Shown here piece after piece: positions 8,397-16,701 of a stretch of 64,000 nucleotides of DNA (the stretch's first letter is position 1; the number at the start of each line of letters is the position of its first letter). This DNA is from Micromonospora sp. DSM 45708. GTDB lineage: Bacteria > Actinomycetota > Actinomycetes > Mycobacteriales > Micromonosporaceae. A program made the position numbers and the translations under genes. The notes beneath the pieces were generated by a model. It was not told where the DNA came from. It saw only the letters and a list, made by a program, of their open reading frames with translations, and searched no databases. The stretch lies in contig NZ_CP154796.1 in assembly GCF_039566955.1 (NCBI RefSeq), forward strand, positions 5,022,001 through 5,086,000, written 5' to 3'.

Positions 8397-8873
8397 TCAG
8401 GCCTGCTCGCCGGACTCGGCGCCGGTCTGCGCCTCGGCCTTCGGCTCCTCCGCCTTCGGCGCCTCGGCCTCGGGCTTCGCGGCCTCCGTCTTGGCGGCCT
8501 TCTTGGCCGGCTTGGCCGGGGTGTCCGCCACGCCGGCGGCGGCCTTGGCCTCGGCCTCGTACGCCGCCTTGCGGTCGGCCCGCTCCGGGGCGACCTTCAG
8601 CGGCGGCGGGGCCGGCAGGCCCTTGAACTTCTGCCAGTCACCGGTCAGCTCCAGCAGACGCTGCACGGCCTCGCTCGGCTGAGCGCCGACCGACAGCCAG
8701 TACTGGACCCGCTCCGACCGGACCTCGATCACCGAAGGGTCTTCCTTCGGCTGGTACACACCGACGAACTCGATCGCGCGACCGTCACGCTTGGTGCGCG
8801 AGTCGGCGACGACGATGCGGTACTGCGGGTTGCGGATCTTGCCCATCCGCAGGAGCCGGATCTTTACGGCCAC
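8397..8873 (-). CDS. rpsP: 30S ribosomal protein S16
   Basis: A 158-residue protein. Residues 1-85 are canonical S16 ([55 protein letters not shown]). The rest is an Ala/Glu/Lys/Pro-rich tail typical of actinobacterial S16. The start is GTG with AGGAG about 10 bases upstream. The 242-base gap upstream (8874-9115) probably holds the promoter of the whole leftward cluster; a possible extended -10 (TGGCAGAAT, minus strand) lies at about 9031-9039, without a clear -35. Confidence 0.96.
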   Translation of the reverse strand: MAVKIRLLRMGKIRNPQYRIVVADSRTKRDGRAIEFVGVYQPKEDPSVIEVRSERVQYWLSVGAQPSEAVQRLLELTGDWQKFKGLPAPPPLKVAPERADRKAAYEAEAKAAAGVADTPAKPAKKAAKTEAAKPEAEAPKAEEPKAEAQTGAESGEQA

Positions 8874-9115
8874 AGTTGTTTCGCTCCTGTTGCGATCTCA
8901 CCGGCCCGTGCGGGCGGTGTGGCGGGTGAGCGCCGACCGGCACAGTGGGGTTTGGGCCGGAGACTGCTCGGTGAACTGGCGACGCGCCCGGGTTAGAGGG
9001 CGCCTGACGCGTGCCGGATACCAGCGGACCATTCTGCCAGATCCGACCCGGAACGCTCGCACCGGACCCGGGCCGCGCGTCCCGGACCGGGCGGTCCGTG
9101 ACGAAGGACACGCGG

Positions 9116-9772
9116 TCAGCGTGCCGGCGGGCGGTCCCAGCCGGGCGGCAGCTCGTCCGGAACGTCCCACTCCGCGGGCGGCGTGAAGTCGTGCCACGTC
9201 CCGTCGAACGGGAACTCGCCCGCCTCGGCGATCCGGATCACCCGCTCGCCCTCCGCGCGCACCGCCTTCTCGTCGGTCACCCAGTAGTACTCCGGGAAGG
9301 CGAGCCGCTCGGCGAACTCGTCCTCGTCCTTCCACTCCCAGGTCAGGTCCGGGTGGACCACCACGTCGAGATCCTGGTCCACCATGTCGACCCCGGCCAC
9401 CGCGCCGTCGTCCCAGCGGACGCCGGACTCCTCCAGGTTGACGTACCAGTTCTTGAACCGGCCCCGCTCGTCGGAGAACCACCACACCGAGTGGTCGGCG
9501 CCGGCGGGCAGGAACTTGAGCACCGGCGGCCCGTTCCAGGTGCCGACCGCCAGCCGGTACGACGAGGTGATCCACTCGGTGAACGGCACCGCGCGCATGC
9601 CCAGCCCGGCGGCGGTCACCTCGTGCGCCACCGGCGCGTCGCGGGGCACCCAGAGCAGCAGCCCGCGCTCGTCGTCGGCGACCACGCGGGCCGTCCGCAC
9701 CCACCCGATCCGTCCGTGCCGCACGTTGCGGTGCAGTACCAACCGGCCGGGTTCGAAGCGCACGCTCACCAT
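9116..9772 (-). CDS. DUF402 domain protein (FomD/Ntdp-like)
   Basis: A 218-residue protein of the DUF402 family. Recognisable parts are WWFSDERGRFKNWYVNLEES, DMVDQDLDVVVHPDLTWEWK and DEDEFAERLAFPEYY; the acidic residues in DxVDxDLDVVV and KDEDEF form the divalent-metal site. Characterised relatives (FomD, bacterial Ntdp) hydrolyse nucleoside di- or triphosphates or nucleotidyl phosphonates. The substrate here is unknown. It lies downstream of proS in the same direction, separated by a copy of the GGGCCCC repeat. Confidence 0.8.
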   Translation of the reverse strand: MVSVRFEPGRLVLHRNVRHGRIGWVRTARVVADDERGLLLWVPRDAPVAHEVTAAGLGMRAVPFTEWITSSYRLAVGTWNGPPVLKFLPAGADHSVWWFSDERGRFKNWYVNLEESGVRWDDGAVAGVDMVDQDLDVVVHPDLTWEWKDEDEFAERLAFPEYYWVTDEKAVRAEGERVIRIAEAGEFPFDGTWHDFTPPAEWDVPDELPPGWDRPPAR

Positions 9773-9780
9773 TCCCTGAC

Positions 9781-9836
9781 TTGTTGAGCAGGGCCCCCGC
9801 CTCTACCGAATGCGTTAGGAGGGGGCCCTTCCTTAC
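9781..9836 (-). repeat. GGGCCCC palindromic repeat, copy A
   Basis: Read on the minus strand it begins GTAAGGAAGGGCCCCC and ends AGAGGCGGGGGCCCTGCT plus a few bases. The two GGGCCC arms are inverted and can form a stem. It begins a few bases after the proS stop in the same orientation. Related copies are at 18499-18552, 29317-29371 and 62291-62347. Confidence 0.75.
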
Positions 9837-9840
9837 ACCC

Positions 9841-11247
9841 TCAGTAGGCGCGGGCGAGGACGGCCACCAGATCCGGCTCGTCCTCGGAGTCGGGCACCGA
9901 GCCGTCGGCGCGGAGCAGGCAGCGCACCGTGACGCCCTGGCCGTTCGCCTCGGCCTCGCCCTCGACGCCGACCGCCGACCACGGCACGCGCGCCCAACCG
10001 GTGGCGGAGGCCTCGATCGCCTCGGCCAGCGTCGACACGTCGACGGTGCGGGACCGGCGGAACTCCAGCGCCTGGTCGTGCAGCGCCCGCTGGTCGGCCT
10101 CCAGCGCGGCCAGCACCGCGCCGACCACGTCGGCCACCGGCGTGGGAGCCTTCGAGCCGTCCGTACGCCGGACCACCACCGCGTTGCCGGCGGCCAGGTC
10201 GCGCGGGCCGACCTCGACGCGGACCGGGTAGCCGCGCAGCTCCGCGTCGACGGCGCGGCGGCCGAACGCGGTGTCGGTCCGGTCGTCGAGCGCCACCCGC
10301 ACGCCGGCGTCGCGCAGCGCGTCACGCAGCTTGGCCGCCGCCTCGCCCACGCCCTCGCCGTCCTTGACGATCATCACGTACGCCTGGACCGGCGCCAGCT
10401 TCGGCGGCACCCGCAGCCCGTTGTCGTCGCCGTGGCACATGATCAGGCCACCGAGCATCCGGGTCGAGGTGCCCCAGGAGGTGGTCCACGCGTGCTCCCG
10501 GCCGCCCTCGGCCGACGAGTAGCTGATGTCGAACGCCTTGGCGAAGTTCTGGCCCAGCTCGTGGCTGGTGCCGAGCTGGAGCGCCTTGCCGTCGCCCATC
10601 ATGCCCTCGCACGTGTACGTGGCGGTGGCGCCGGCGAAGCGCTCCCGGGCGGTCTTCAGGCCGACCACCACCGGGATGCCCAGCACGTTGACCATCAGAT
10701 CCTCGTACGCCTCGTGCAGGATCCGCCGCGCGTAGGCGCGGGCGTCCTCCCGCGTCGCGTGCGCGGTGTGCCCCTCCTGCCAGAGGAACTCGCTGGTGCG
10801 CAGGAAGATCCGCGGGCGCAGCTCCCACCGGACCACGTTCGCCCACTGGTTGAGCAGCAGCGGCAGGTCCCGGTACGAGTCGATCCACTTGGCCATGAAC
10901 TCGCCGATGACCGTCTCGCTGGTGGGGCGCACCACCACCGGCTCGGCGAGCTGCTTGCCGCCGCCGTGGGTGACCACGGCCAGCTCCGGCGAGAAGCCCT
11001 CGACGTGCTCGGCCTCGCGCTTGAGGTAGCTCTCCGGGATGAAGAGCGGGAAGTACGCGTTCTCCGCGCCGGCCGCCTTGATCCGGGCGTCCATCTCGGC
11101 CTGCATCCGCTCCCAGATGGCGTAGCCGGCCGGTCGGATGACCATGGTGCCCCGAACCGGGCCGTTGTCGGCCAGCTTCGCCTTGGCGATCAGGTCCTGG
11201 TACCAGCGGGGAAAGTCCTCCGCACGGGGAGTGAGCACGCGTGCCAT
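9841..11247 (-). CDS. proS: Prolyl-tRNA synthetase, archaeal/eukaryotic type
   Basis: A 468-residue class II aminoacyl-tRNA synthetase that charges tRNA-Pro. The core has VVRPTSETVIGEFMAKW, motif 2 in RWELRPRIFLRTSEFLWQEG with HTAHAT after it, and a motif 3 region around TSTRMLGGLIMCHGDDNGL. An anticodon-binding domain (about residues 280-380) and a C-terminal domain follow. It lacks the editing insert of bacterial-type ProRS and ends in tyrosine (ARAY), as in the archaeal/eukaryotic form. A promoter must lie in the 91 bases shared with the divergent tetR gene. Confidence 0.95.
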   Translation of the reverse strand: MARVLTPRAEDFPRWYQDLIAKAKLADNGPVRGTMVIRPAGYAIWERMQAEMDARIKAAGAENAYFPLFIPESYLKREAEHVEGFSPELAVVTHGGGKQLAEPVVVRPTSETVIGEFMAKWIDSYRDLPLLLNQWANVVRWELRPRIFLRTSEFLWQEGHTAHATREDARAYARRILHEAYEDLMVNVLGIPVVVGLKTARERFAGATATYTCEGMMGDGKALQLGTSHELGQNFAKAFDISYSSAEGGREHAWTTSWGTSTRMLGGLIMCHGDDNGLRVPPKLAPVQAYVMIVKDGEGVGEAAAKLRDALRDAGVRVALDDRTDTAFGRRAVDAELRGYPVRVEVGPRDLAAGNAVVVRRTDGSKAPTPVADVVGAVLAALEADQRALHDQALEFRRSRTVDVSTLAEAIEASATGWARVPWSAVGVEGEAEANGQGVTVRCLLRADGSVPDSEDEPDLVAVLARAY

Positions 11248-11338
11248 GACCGCACATCCTATGCGTCGCGCGGGTCGCCGCTGCGCCGGGGAGCCGACCC
11301 GCGCCGTGTCGCCCCCGCGGCCGTAGACTTCGACGTCG

Positions 11339-11914
11339 ATGGGTGAGGCACGGAACGCGATCGTGGAGGCCGCCCGGGCGCAGACCGTGGCCTGCGGCTG
11401 GGACGGCGTACGGATGGGCGCGGTGGCCGAGGCCGCCGGCGTCAGCCGGCAGACGGTCTACAACGAGTTCGGCACCAAAGCCGGCCTGGCCGAGGCGCTG
11501 GCCCGACGCGAGGTGGACCGCTTCGTCGGCGACGTCCGGGCCGCGCTCGGCGAGCACGGCGCCGACGTGCGCGCGGCGGCGTACGCGGCGATCCGCCGCA
11601 CGCTCGCCGCCGCCGCCGACAACCCGCTGGTCAAGGCGATCCTGACCAGCGCCCGGGGCGGCTCGGACGAGCTGCTGCCCTACCTGACCACCCGCTCCGA
11701 GCTGGTGCTCACCGAGTCGACCACGGCGCTGCGGGAGTGGGCCGGTTGCCACCTGCCCGACGCCGACCCGGCGGCGCTGGCGTTCGCGGCGGACAGCGTG
11801 GTGCGCCTGGTGGTGAGCCACATCGTGCTGCCCCGGGCCCCGGTGGACGAGACCGCCGGCAAGCTGGCCGACCTGGCCGTCCACCTCTTCCTGGCCGCCG
11901 CCCCACCGCGCTGA
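11339..11914 (+). CDS. TetR-family transcriptional regulator
   Basis: A 191-residue regulator. Residues about 6-50 form the N-terminal helix-turn-helix domain (IVEAARAQTVACGWDGVRMG, AVAEAAGVSRQTVYNEFGTK). The rest is a helical ligand-binding domain with no recognisable specificity. It diverges from proS and converges with an amidohydrolase, so its target is not obvious from position. The stop is followed by a C-rich stretch and a 56-bp palindrome. Confidence 0.88.
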   Translation: MGEARNAIVEAARAQTVACGWDGVRMGAVAEAAGVSRQTVYNEFGTKAGLAEALARREVDRFVGDVRAALGEHGADVRAAAYAAIRRTLAAAADNPLVKAILTSARGGSDELLPYLTTRSELVLTESTTALREWAGCHLPDADPAALAFAADSVVRLVVSHIVLPRAPVDETAGKLADLAVHLFLAAAPPR

Positions 11915-11969
11915 GCCGCCACCACCACGCCACGCCACCCCCACGCCACCCCACCCCCACGCCGGGGCC

Positions 11970-12025
11970 TGATTCACGGAAAGCGTGGCCATTCGACGCG
12001 GAATAAGCACTCTTTCCGTGAATCA
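11970..12025. repeat. 56-bp imperfect palindrome (terminator-like or MITE-like)
   Basis: Perfect 14-bp outer arms TGATTCACGGAAAG (11970-11983) and CTTTCCGTGAATCA (12012-12025). Inside, GTGGCCATTC and GAATAAGCAC continue the pairing at 7 of 10 positions around a 6-base centre. It lies between the convergent tetR and amidohydrolase genes, where a bidirectional terminator would fit. Its length and symmetry also suggest a small dispersed element. Confidence 0.7.
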
Positions 12026-12049
12026 GCGAGCTCGTGAATCAGCGAGCTC
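12018..12049. repeat. Two tandem 16-bp units
   Basis: GTGAATCAGCGAGCTC occurs at 12018-12033 and again at 12034-12049 without a gap. The first unit shares 8 bases (GTGAATCA) with the right arm of the adjacent palindrome, so it may have arisen by slippage at the palindrome's edge. Confidence 0.8.
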
Positions 12050-12080
12050 GGGAACAGCGGCGGGAACAGCGGGGTCGCGG

Positions 12081-13160
12081 TCAGTGGATTACCCGGCCGC
12101 GCAGCACGATCCGGCGGGGTGTCCGGACGACCCGCAGGTCGCGGCGCGGATCCTCGGCGTAGACCACCAGGTCGGCGAGGCCGCCCTCGACCAGGCCGGG
12201 GAAGCCGAGCCACTCCCGGGCCCGCCAGGAGGCGGCGGCCAGCACGTCCTCGGCGGACATGCCGGCCTGCTCGTGCAGCAGCAGCATCTCCTCGGCCGCG
12301 AGCCCGTGGTCGATGCCGCCGCCCGCGTCGGTGCCCACGTAGATCGGCACGCCGGCCTCGTGCGCGGCGCGTACCACGTCGGGGAAGCGGTCGCGCAGGG
12401 TGAGCATGTGGTCGGCGTACCCGGGGAACTTGGGTCGGGCCTGCTCCGCGATGTGGCCGAACGTCCGGATGTTGATCATCGTGGGGACCAGCGCGGTGCC
12501 CTGCCGGGCCATCAGGTCGATCAGGTCGACGCTCAGCCCGGTGCCGTGCTCCACCGAGTCCACGCCGGCCCGCACCATGATCTCCACGGCCGACTCGGAG
12601 AACGTGTGCACCGCGGCGCGCACCCCGGCGGCGTGCGCGGCGGCGACCGCCGCGGTCATGGTGTCGGCGTCCCAGGCCGGCGCCAGGTCGCCCACGCCCC
12701 TGTCGATCCAGTCGCCGACCAGCTTGACCCAGCCGTTGCCGGCGGCGGCCTGCGCGGCCACGGTGGCGGCCACCTCCGCCGCGTCGACCTCCACGCCGAT
12801 GTCGCGCAGGTAGCGCCTGGGCGGCGCGACGTGGCGGCCGGCGCGGGCCAGTCGCGGCAGTTCCGGCTCGTCCTCCAACTCCGGGTACGGGTACGGCGAG
12901 CCGGCGTCCCGGATCGCCAGCACGCCCGCGTCCCGGTCGATCCGGGCCAGCTCCCGCGCCTGGTCGAGGCCGGTGATCGGCGCGCCGCCCCGGGCGATGC
13001 CGATGTGGCAGTGCGCATCGGTCAGGCCGGGTAGGACGAAGCCGCCGTCGGCCACCGTCTCGGCGTCGGGCACCGGTTCGAAGGTGACCCGGTCGCCGAC
13101 CAGCCAGACGTCCCGGACCTCGTCGTCGGGAAGGAACACACCGCGCACATGCAGAGCCAT
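12081..13160 (-). CDS. Amidohydrolase-family metal-dependent hydrolase
   Basis: A 359-residue amidohydrolase of the imidazolonepropionase/prolidase-like group. The N-terminal metal motif is in LPGLTDAHCHIGIARGG (HxH), further ligands in VRAAVHTFSES and DSVEHGTGLS, and the last aspartate in IYVGTDAGGGIDHG. The TIM-barrel is flanked by beta-sandwich ends (MALHVRGVFLPDDEVRDVWL, DLVVYAEDPRRDLRVVRTPR). It probably hydrolyses a C-N bond in an unknown substrate. I chose the ATG at 13160 because GGTAGG precedes it; the frame stays open to a GTG at 13229. Confidence 0.82.
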   Translation of the reverse strand: MALHVRGVFLPDDEVRDVWLVGDRVTFEPVPDAETVADGGFVLPGLTDAHCHIGIARGGAPITGLDQARELARIDRDAGVLAIRDAGSPYPYPELEDEPELPRLARAGRHVAPPRRYLRDIGVEVDAAEVAATVAAQAAAGNGWVKLVGDWIDRGVGDLAPAWDADTMTAAVAAAHAAGVRAAVHTFSESAVEIMVRAGVDSVEHGTGLSVDLIDLMARQGTALVPTMINIRTFGHIAEQARPKFPGYADHMLTLRDRFPDVVRAAHEAGVPIYVGTDAGGGIDHGLAAEEMLLLHEQAGMSAEDVLAAASWRAREWLGFPGLVEGGLADLVVYAEDPRRDLRVVRTPRRIVLRGRVIH

Positions 13161-13232
13161 GGGCACAGTCCTACCCGATCCCTCGCCCTCGCCGGCCAGC
13201 AGGTCGACGTCGCCCACCGTCACCGACACGCG

Positions 13233-14789
13233 TCAGCGCGGGCCCTTGTCCCCGCCCTTGCCGAGCTTGTTGAAGTCGATCTTCGGCAGCTTGAAGCCGG
13301 GCGGCAGGCCCTGGCCGCCGGCCAGGTCACCCGGGTCCAGGCCCGGCGGGAGCTGCGGCATGCCGCCGGGGAAGCCGCCCGGCATCCCGGCGCCGGTACG
13401 CGGCCGACCGCCGCCGCCCTTCGTGCCCTTGCGCTTGTTCTTCGGCGACTTGGTCGCCTTGCGCCGGCCGCCGCCGGGCAGGCCCATCATGCCGCCCATC
13501 TGCTTCATCATCTTCTGCGCGTCGGCGAAGCGGTTGAGCAGTTGGTTGACGTCCATCACGGTGACGCCGGAGCCGTTGGCGATACGGGCCCGACGGGAAC
13601 CGTTGATGATCTTCGGGTTGGTGCGCTCGACAGGCGTCATCGACCGGATGATCGCGGTGACCCGGTCGAAGTGCTTGTCGTCCAGCTCGGCGATCTGGTC
13701 CTTCATCTGCCCCATGCCGGGCATCATGGCCAGCACGTTGGCGATCGGCCCCATCCGCCGGACCGCGATGAGCTGATCGAGGAAGTCCTCCAGCGTGAAG
13801 GTCTCCCCGCCCATCAGCTTGGCGGTCATCTTCTCCTTCTGATCGGAGTCGAAGGCCGCCTCGGCCTGCTCGATCAGCGTGAGGACGTCGCCCATGCCGA
13901 GGATGCGGCTGGCCATCCGGTCGGGGTGGAAGACGTCGAAGTCCTCCAGCTTCTCGCCGGTGGAGGCGAACAGGATCGGCTGGCCGGTGACCTCCCGGAC
14001 GGAGAGCGCGGCACCACCGCGGGCGTCACCGTCGAGCTTGGAGAGGACCACACCGGTGATGCCGACGCCGTCGCGGAACGCCTCGGCGGTACGGACCGCG
14101 TCCTGACCGACCATGGCGTCGATGACGAAGATGACCTCGTCCGGCTGGACGGCGTCGCGGATGTCCGCGGCCTGCCGCATCATCTCCGCGTCGATGCCGA
14201 GCCGGCCGGCGGTGTCCACGATGACGATGTCGCGGGCGGCGCGGCGGGCGTGCTCGATCGAGTCGCGGGCCACCTGCACCGGGTCACCGACGCCGTTGCC
14301 GGGCGCCGGCGCGTACACCTCGACGCCGGCCCGGCCGCCGAGCACCTGGAGCTGCCCGACGGCGTTCGGGCGCTGGAGGTCGGCGGCGACCAGCAGCGGC
14401 TGGTGGCCCTGGCCCTTGAGCCAGCGGGCCAGCTTGCCGGCGAGGGTGGTCTTGCCGGAGCCCTGGAGGCCGGCCAGCATGATCACGGTCGGCGGGTTCT
14501 TGGCGAACTGGAGCCGCCGCCCCTCGCCGCCGAGGACGTTGATCAGCTCCTCGTTGACGATCTTGACGATCTGCTGCGCGGGGTTGAGCGCCTGGGAGAC
14601 CTCGGACCCGCGGGCCCGCTCCTTGACGTTCGCGATGAAGCCCTTGACCACCGGCAGGGCGACGTCGGCCTCCAGCAGCGCCATCCGGATCTCGCGTGCG
14701 GTGGCGTCGATGTCGGCGTCGGTGAGCCGCCCCTTGCCGCGGAGCTTGGTGAAGATCCCGGACAGGCGGTCACTCAAGGTGTCAAACAC
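13233..14789 (-). CDS. ffh: Signal recognition particle protein Ffh
   Basis: A 518-residue SRP GTPase that binds 4.5S RNA and signal sequences. N domain at about residues 1-85; G domain with P-loop GLQGSGKTTLAGKLARWL, DTAGRLGID and SKLDGDARGG; methionine-rich M domain from about residue 300 (MMPGMGQMKDQIAELDDKHF, GSRRARIANGSGVTVMDVNQ, QKMMKQMGGMMG). The Lys/Gly/Pro/Met-rich C-terminal tail is longer than in E. coli. The start is GTG at 14789 (FDTLSDRLSGIFTKLRG). Its receptor ftsY is in this window at 23.6-24.8 kb. Confidence 0.96.
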   Translation of the reverse strand: MFDTLSDRLSGIFTKLRGKGRLTDADIDATAREIRMALLEADVALPVVKGFIANVKERARGSEVSQALNPAQQIVKIVNEELINVLGGEGRRLQFAKNPPTVIMLAGLQGSGKTTLAGKLARWLKGQGHQPLLVAADLQRPNAVGQLQVLGGRAGVEVYAPAPGNGVGDPVQVARDSIEHARRAARDIVIVDTAGRLGIDAEMMRQAADIRDAVQPDEVIFVIDAMVGQDAVRTAEAFRDGVGITGVVLSKLDGDARGGAALSVREVTGQPILFASTGEKLEDFDVFHPDRMASRILGMGDVLTLIEQAEAAFDSDQKEKMTAKLMGGETFTLEDFLDQLIAVRRMGPIANVLAMMPGMGQMKDQIAELDDKHFDRVTAIIRSMTPVERTNPKIINGSRRARIANGSGVTVMDVNQLLNRFADAQKMMKQMGGMMGLPGGGRRKATKSPKNKRKGTKGGGGRPRTGAGMPGGFPGGMPQLPPGLDPGDLAGGQGLPPGFKLPKIDFNKLGKGGDKGPR

Positions 14790-14901
14790 GCGAACATCCC
14801 GTTTGTCGTCATCGGCGGGCACAGTGCGGCCGGGGCCGGCTGTCCAGCCCACCGTTAGGGTAGCCCGCCGCCCGCACCCCCGCTCCGACCCGGCCGCAGG
14901 G

Positions 14902-15558
14902 TCAGGAGACGACCAGGCCCGACTGGTACGCGAAGACCACCAACTGGGCCCGGTCCCGGGCGCCCAGCTTCACCATGGCCCGGCTGACGTGGGTACGCGC
15001 GGTCGCCGGACTGACCACCAACCGCTCGGCGATCCCGGCGTTGCTCAACCCCTCGCCGACCAGCCCCACCACCTCACGTTCCCGGTCGGTCAACGCGTCG
15101 AGCCGGGGATGCGGGCGCGGCACCCGGGCCGGTCGGGTGGCGAACTCCCGGACCACCCGGCGGGTCACCGACGGGGACAGCAGCGCCTCCCCCTCGGCGA
15201 CCAGGCGGATCGCCCGCAGCAGCTCCACCGGGCGGGTGTCCTTGGTGAGGAAACCGCTGGCGCCGTGCCGGAGCGCGTCGAAGACGTACTCGTCCAGCTC
15301 GAACGTGGTCAGCACCACCACCCGGGTGGCCGCCAACGCCGGATCGCCGACGATCCGGCGGGTCGCCTCGATGCCGTCCACACCGGGCATCCGCACGTCC
15401 ATCAGCACCACGTCCGGGCGTTCCCGGCGGGCCATCGCCACGGCGGCGAGCCCGTCCGCGGCCTCCCCGACGACGGTCAGGTCGTCCTCGCTCTCCACCA
15501 GCGCGCGCAGGCCGATCCGGACCAGGTCCTGGTCGTCGGCGAGCAGCACCCGGATCAT
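14902..15558 (-). CDS. NarL/FixJ-family response regulator
   Basis: A 218-residue regulator. The receiver domain has LLADDQDLVRIGLRAL with the acidic pocket, the phosphoacceptor Asp in VVLMDVRMPGVDGIEA, and the conserved Lys in ASGFLTKDTRP. The LuxR-type helix-turn-helix is DALTDREREVVGLVGEGLSN with VSPATARTHVSRAMVKL. Its ATG overlaps the stop of the adjacent histidine kinase, which is surely its partner. The likely target is the ABC exporter operon just upstream, as is usual for this layout. Confidence 0.93.
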   Translation of the reverse strand: MIRVLLADDQDLVRIGLRALVESEDDLTVVGEAADGLAAVAMARRERPDVVLMDVRMPGVDGIEATRRIVGDPALAATRVVVLTTFELDEYVFDALRHGASGFLTKDTRPVELLRAIRLVAEGEALLSPSVTRRVVREFATRPARVPRPHPRLDALTDREREVVGLVGEGLSNAGIAERLVVSPATARTHVSRAMVKLGARDRAQLVVFAYQSGLVVS

Positions 15559-16688
15559 GTGACCTCCCGCGTGGGCAGCGTGGCGTGCACCCGGAAACCG
15601 CCGGACGCGGCCGGCCCGGCGTCGAACGTACCGCCGAGCGCGGTGACCCGTTCGCGCATGCCGGCCAGGCCGGAGCCGGCGGGTCGGCCCGCCGGCGCGG
15701 GCCCGCCCCGGCCGGTGTCGGTGACCTCGACGGTGACCGCGCCCGGCGCGTACCCGACGCGGACCGCGGCGGTGGCCGCACCGGCGTGGCGCAGCACGTT
15801 GGTCAGCGCCTCCTGCGCCACCCGGTAGGCGGCCAGGTCCACCGCCACCGGCAGCGGGCGCGGTTCCCCGGTGGCCTCGACGGTGACCGGCACCCCGGCG
15901 CCGGCCAGCCGCTCCCGCAGGTGCCCGAGCTGCGCCAGCCCCGGCACCGGCGCGCGCTCGTCGGTCACCTCCTCGCGGCGGACCACGGTGAGCGTGACCC
16001 GTAACTCGTCGAGCGCCTCCTTGCTGGTCCGGCTGATCGCGGTGAGCGCCGCCTCGGCCTGCTCGGGCCGGCGGGCCAGCAGGTGCAGCGCGACCTCGGC
16101 CTGGAGGTGGATCGCGGCGAGCCCGTGGCCCACCACGTCGTGCACCTCCCGGGCCACCCGCAGCCGCTCCGCGTCGGCCAACCGGCGTGCCTCGTCGGTC
16201 CGGCTCCGGGCGGCGGCCTCCCGGCTCAGCCGCACGGTGACCCCGACCGCGAACGGCACCACCACCCAGGCGGCGACCGGCATCAGACCGACCGGGCCGG
16301 GCGGGCGCACGCCGACGAACACGTAGCCCACGAGCGCCGCCAGCGCGACCACGCCGGCCACCCCCGCGGTCCGGACCGGCCGGTGCGCGGCCACCGCGTA
16401 GACCGCGACGAAGAAGGACAGCAGGATCGGGCCGTACGGCTGACCGAGCATCAGGTACGCGGTGGTCGCGGCGGCGACCACGGCCAGGGCGGGCAGCGGA
16501 AAGCGTCGGCGCACCGCCACCGCGAGCGCCGCCACCACGACCGGCGGGTAGGCGACCGGCCCGGCGTGCACGCCCTGGTTCAGGCCGGCCGGCGCGGTGC
16601 CGACCAGCCCGATCACCAGCAGCGCCAGGGCGAGCAGCCCGTCGAGCAGCCACCGCCGCCGGTCACCGCGCCCGCGCTCCACGTCCAC
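15555..16688 (-). CDS. Sensor histidine kinase (HisKA_3 type)
   Basis: A 377-residue membrane kinase with about five hydrophobic segments in the first 150 residues. The dimerisation/phosphoacceptor site is REVHDVVGHGLAAIHLQAEV. The ATPase domain has AQEALTNVLRHAGAA (N box), VTDTGRGG (G1) and GSGLAGMRERVTALGG (G2). The extracytoplasmic loops are short, so the signal is probably sensed in or near the membrane, perhaps through the co-encoded transporter. The start may be GTG 16688 or GTG 16682; a purine-rich GGGGAG suits either. Confidence 0.92.
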   Translation of the reverse strand: MDVERGRGDRRRWLLDGLLALALLVIGLVGTAPAGLNQGVHAGPVAYPPVVVAALAVAVRRRFPLPALAVVAAATTAYLMLGQPYGPILLSFFVAVYAVAAHRPVRTAGVAGVVALAALVGYVFVGVRPPGPVGLMPVAAWVVVPFAVGVTVRLSREAAARSRTDEARRLADAERLRVAREVHDVVGHGLAAIHLQAEVALHLLARRPEQAEAALTAISRTSKEALDELRVTLTVVRREEVTDERAPVPGLAQLGHLRERLAGAGVPVTVEATGEPRPLPVAVDLAAYRVAQEALTNVLRHAGAATAAVRVGYAPGAVTVEVTDTGRGGPAPAGRPAGSGLAGMRERVTALGGTFDAGPAASGGFRVHATLPTREVT

Positions 16689-16701
16689 TCCCCGTCCCCG
16701 C

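Noticed and set aside
8874..9115. A small RNA or gene in the gap upstream of rpsP
   Set aside because: No frame with a ribosome-binding site and no stable hairpin with a terminator was found; a promoter is the simplest content.
13161..13229. An N-terminal extension of the amidohydrolase from GTG 13229
   Set aside because: GGTAGG stands before ATG 13160, and the extension shows no family-like sequence. It cannot be excluded fully.
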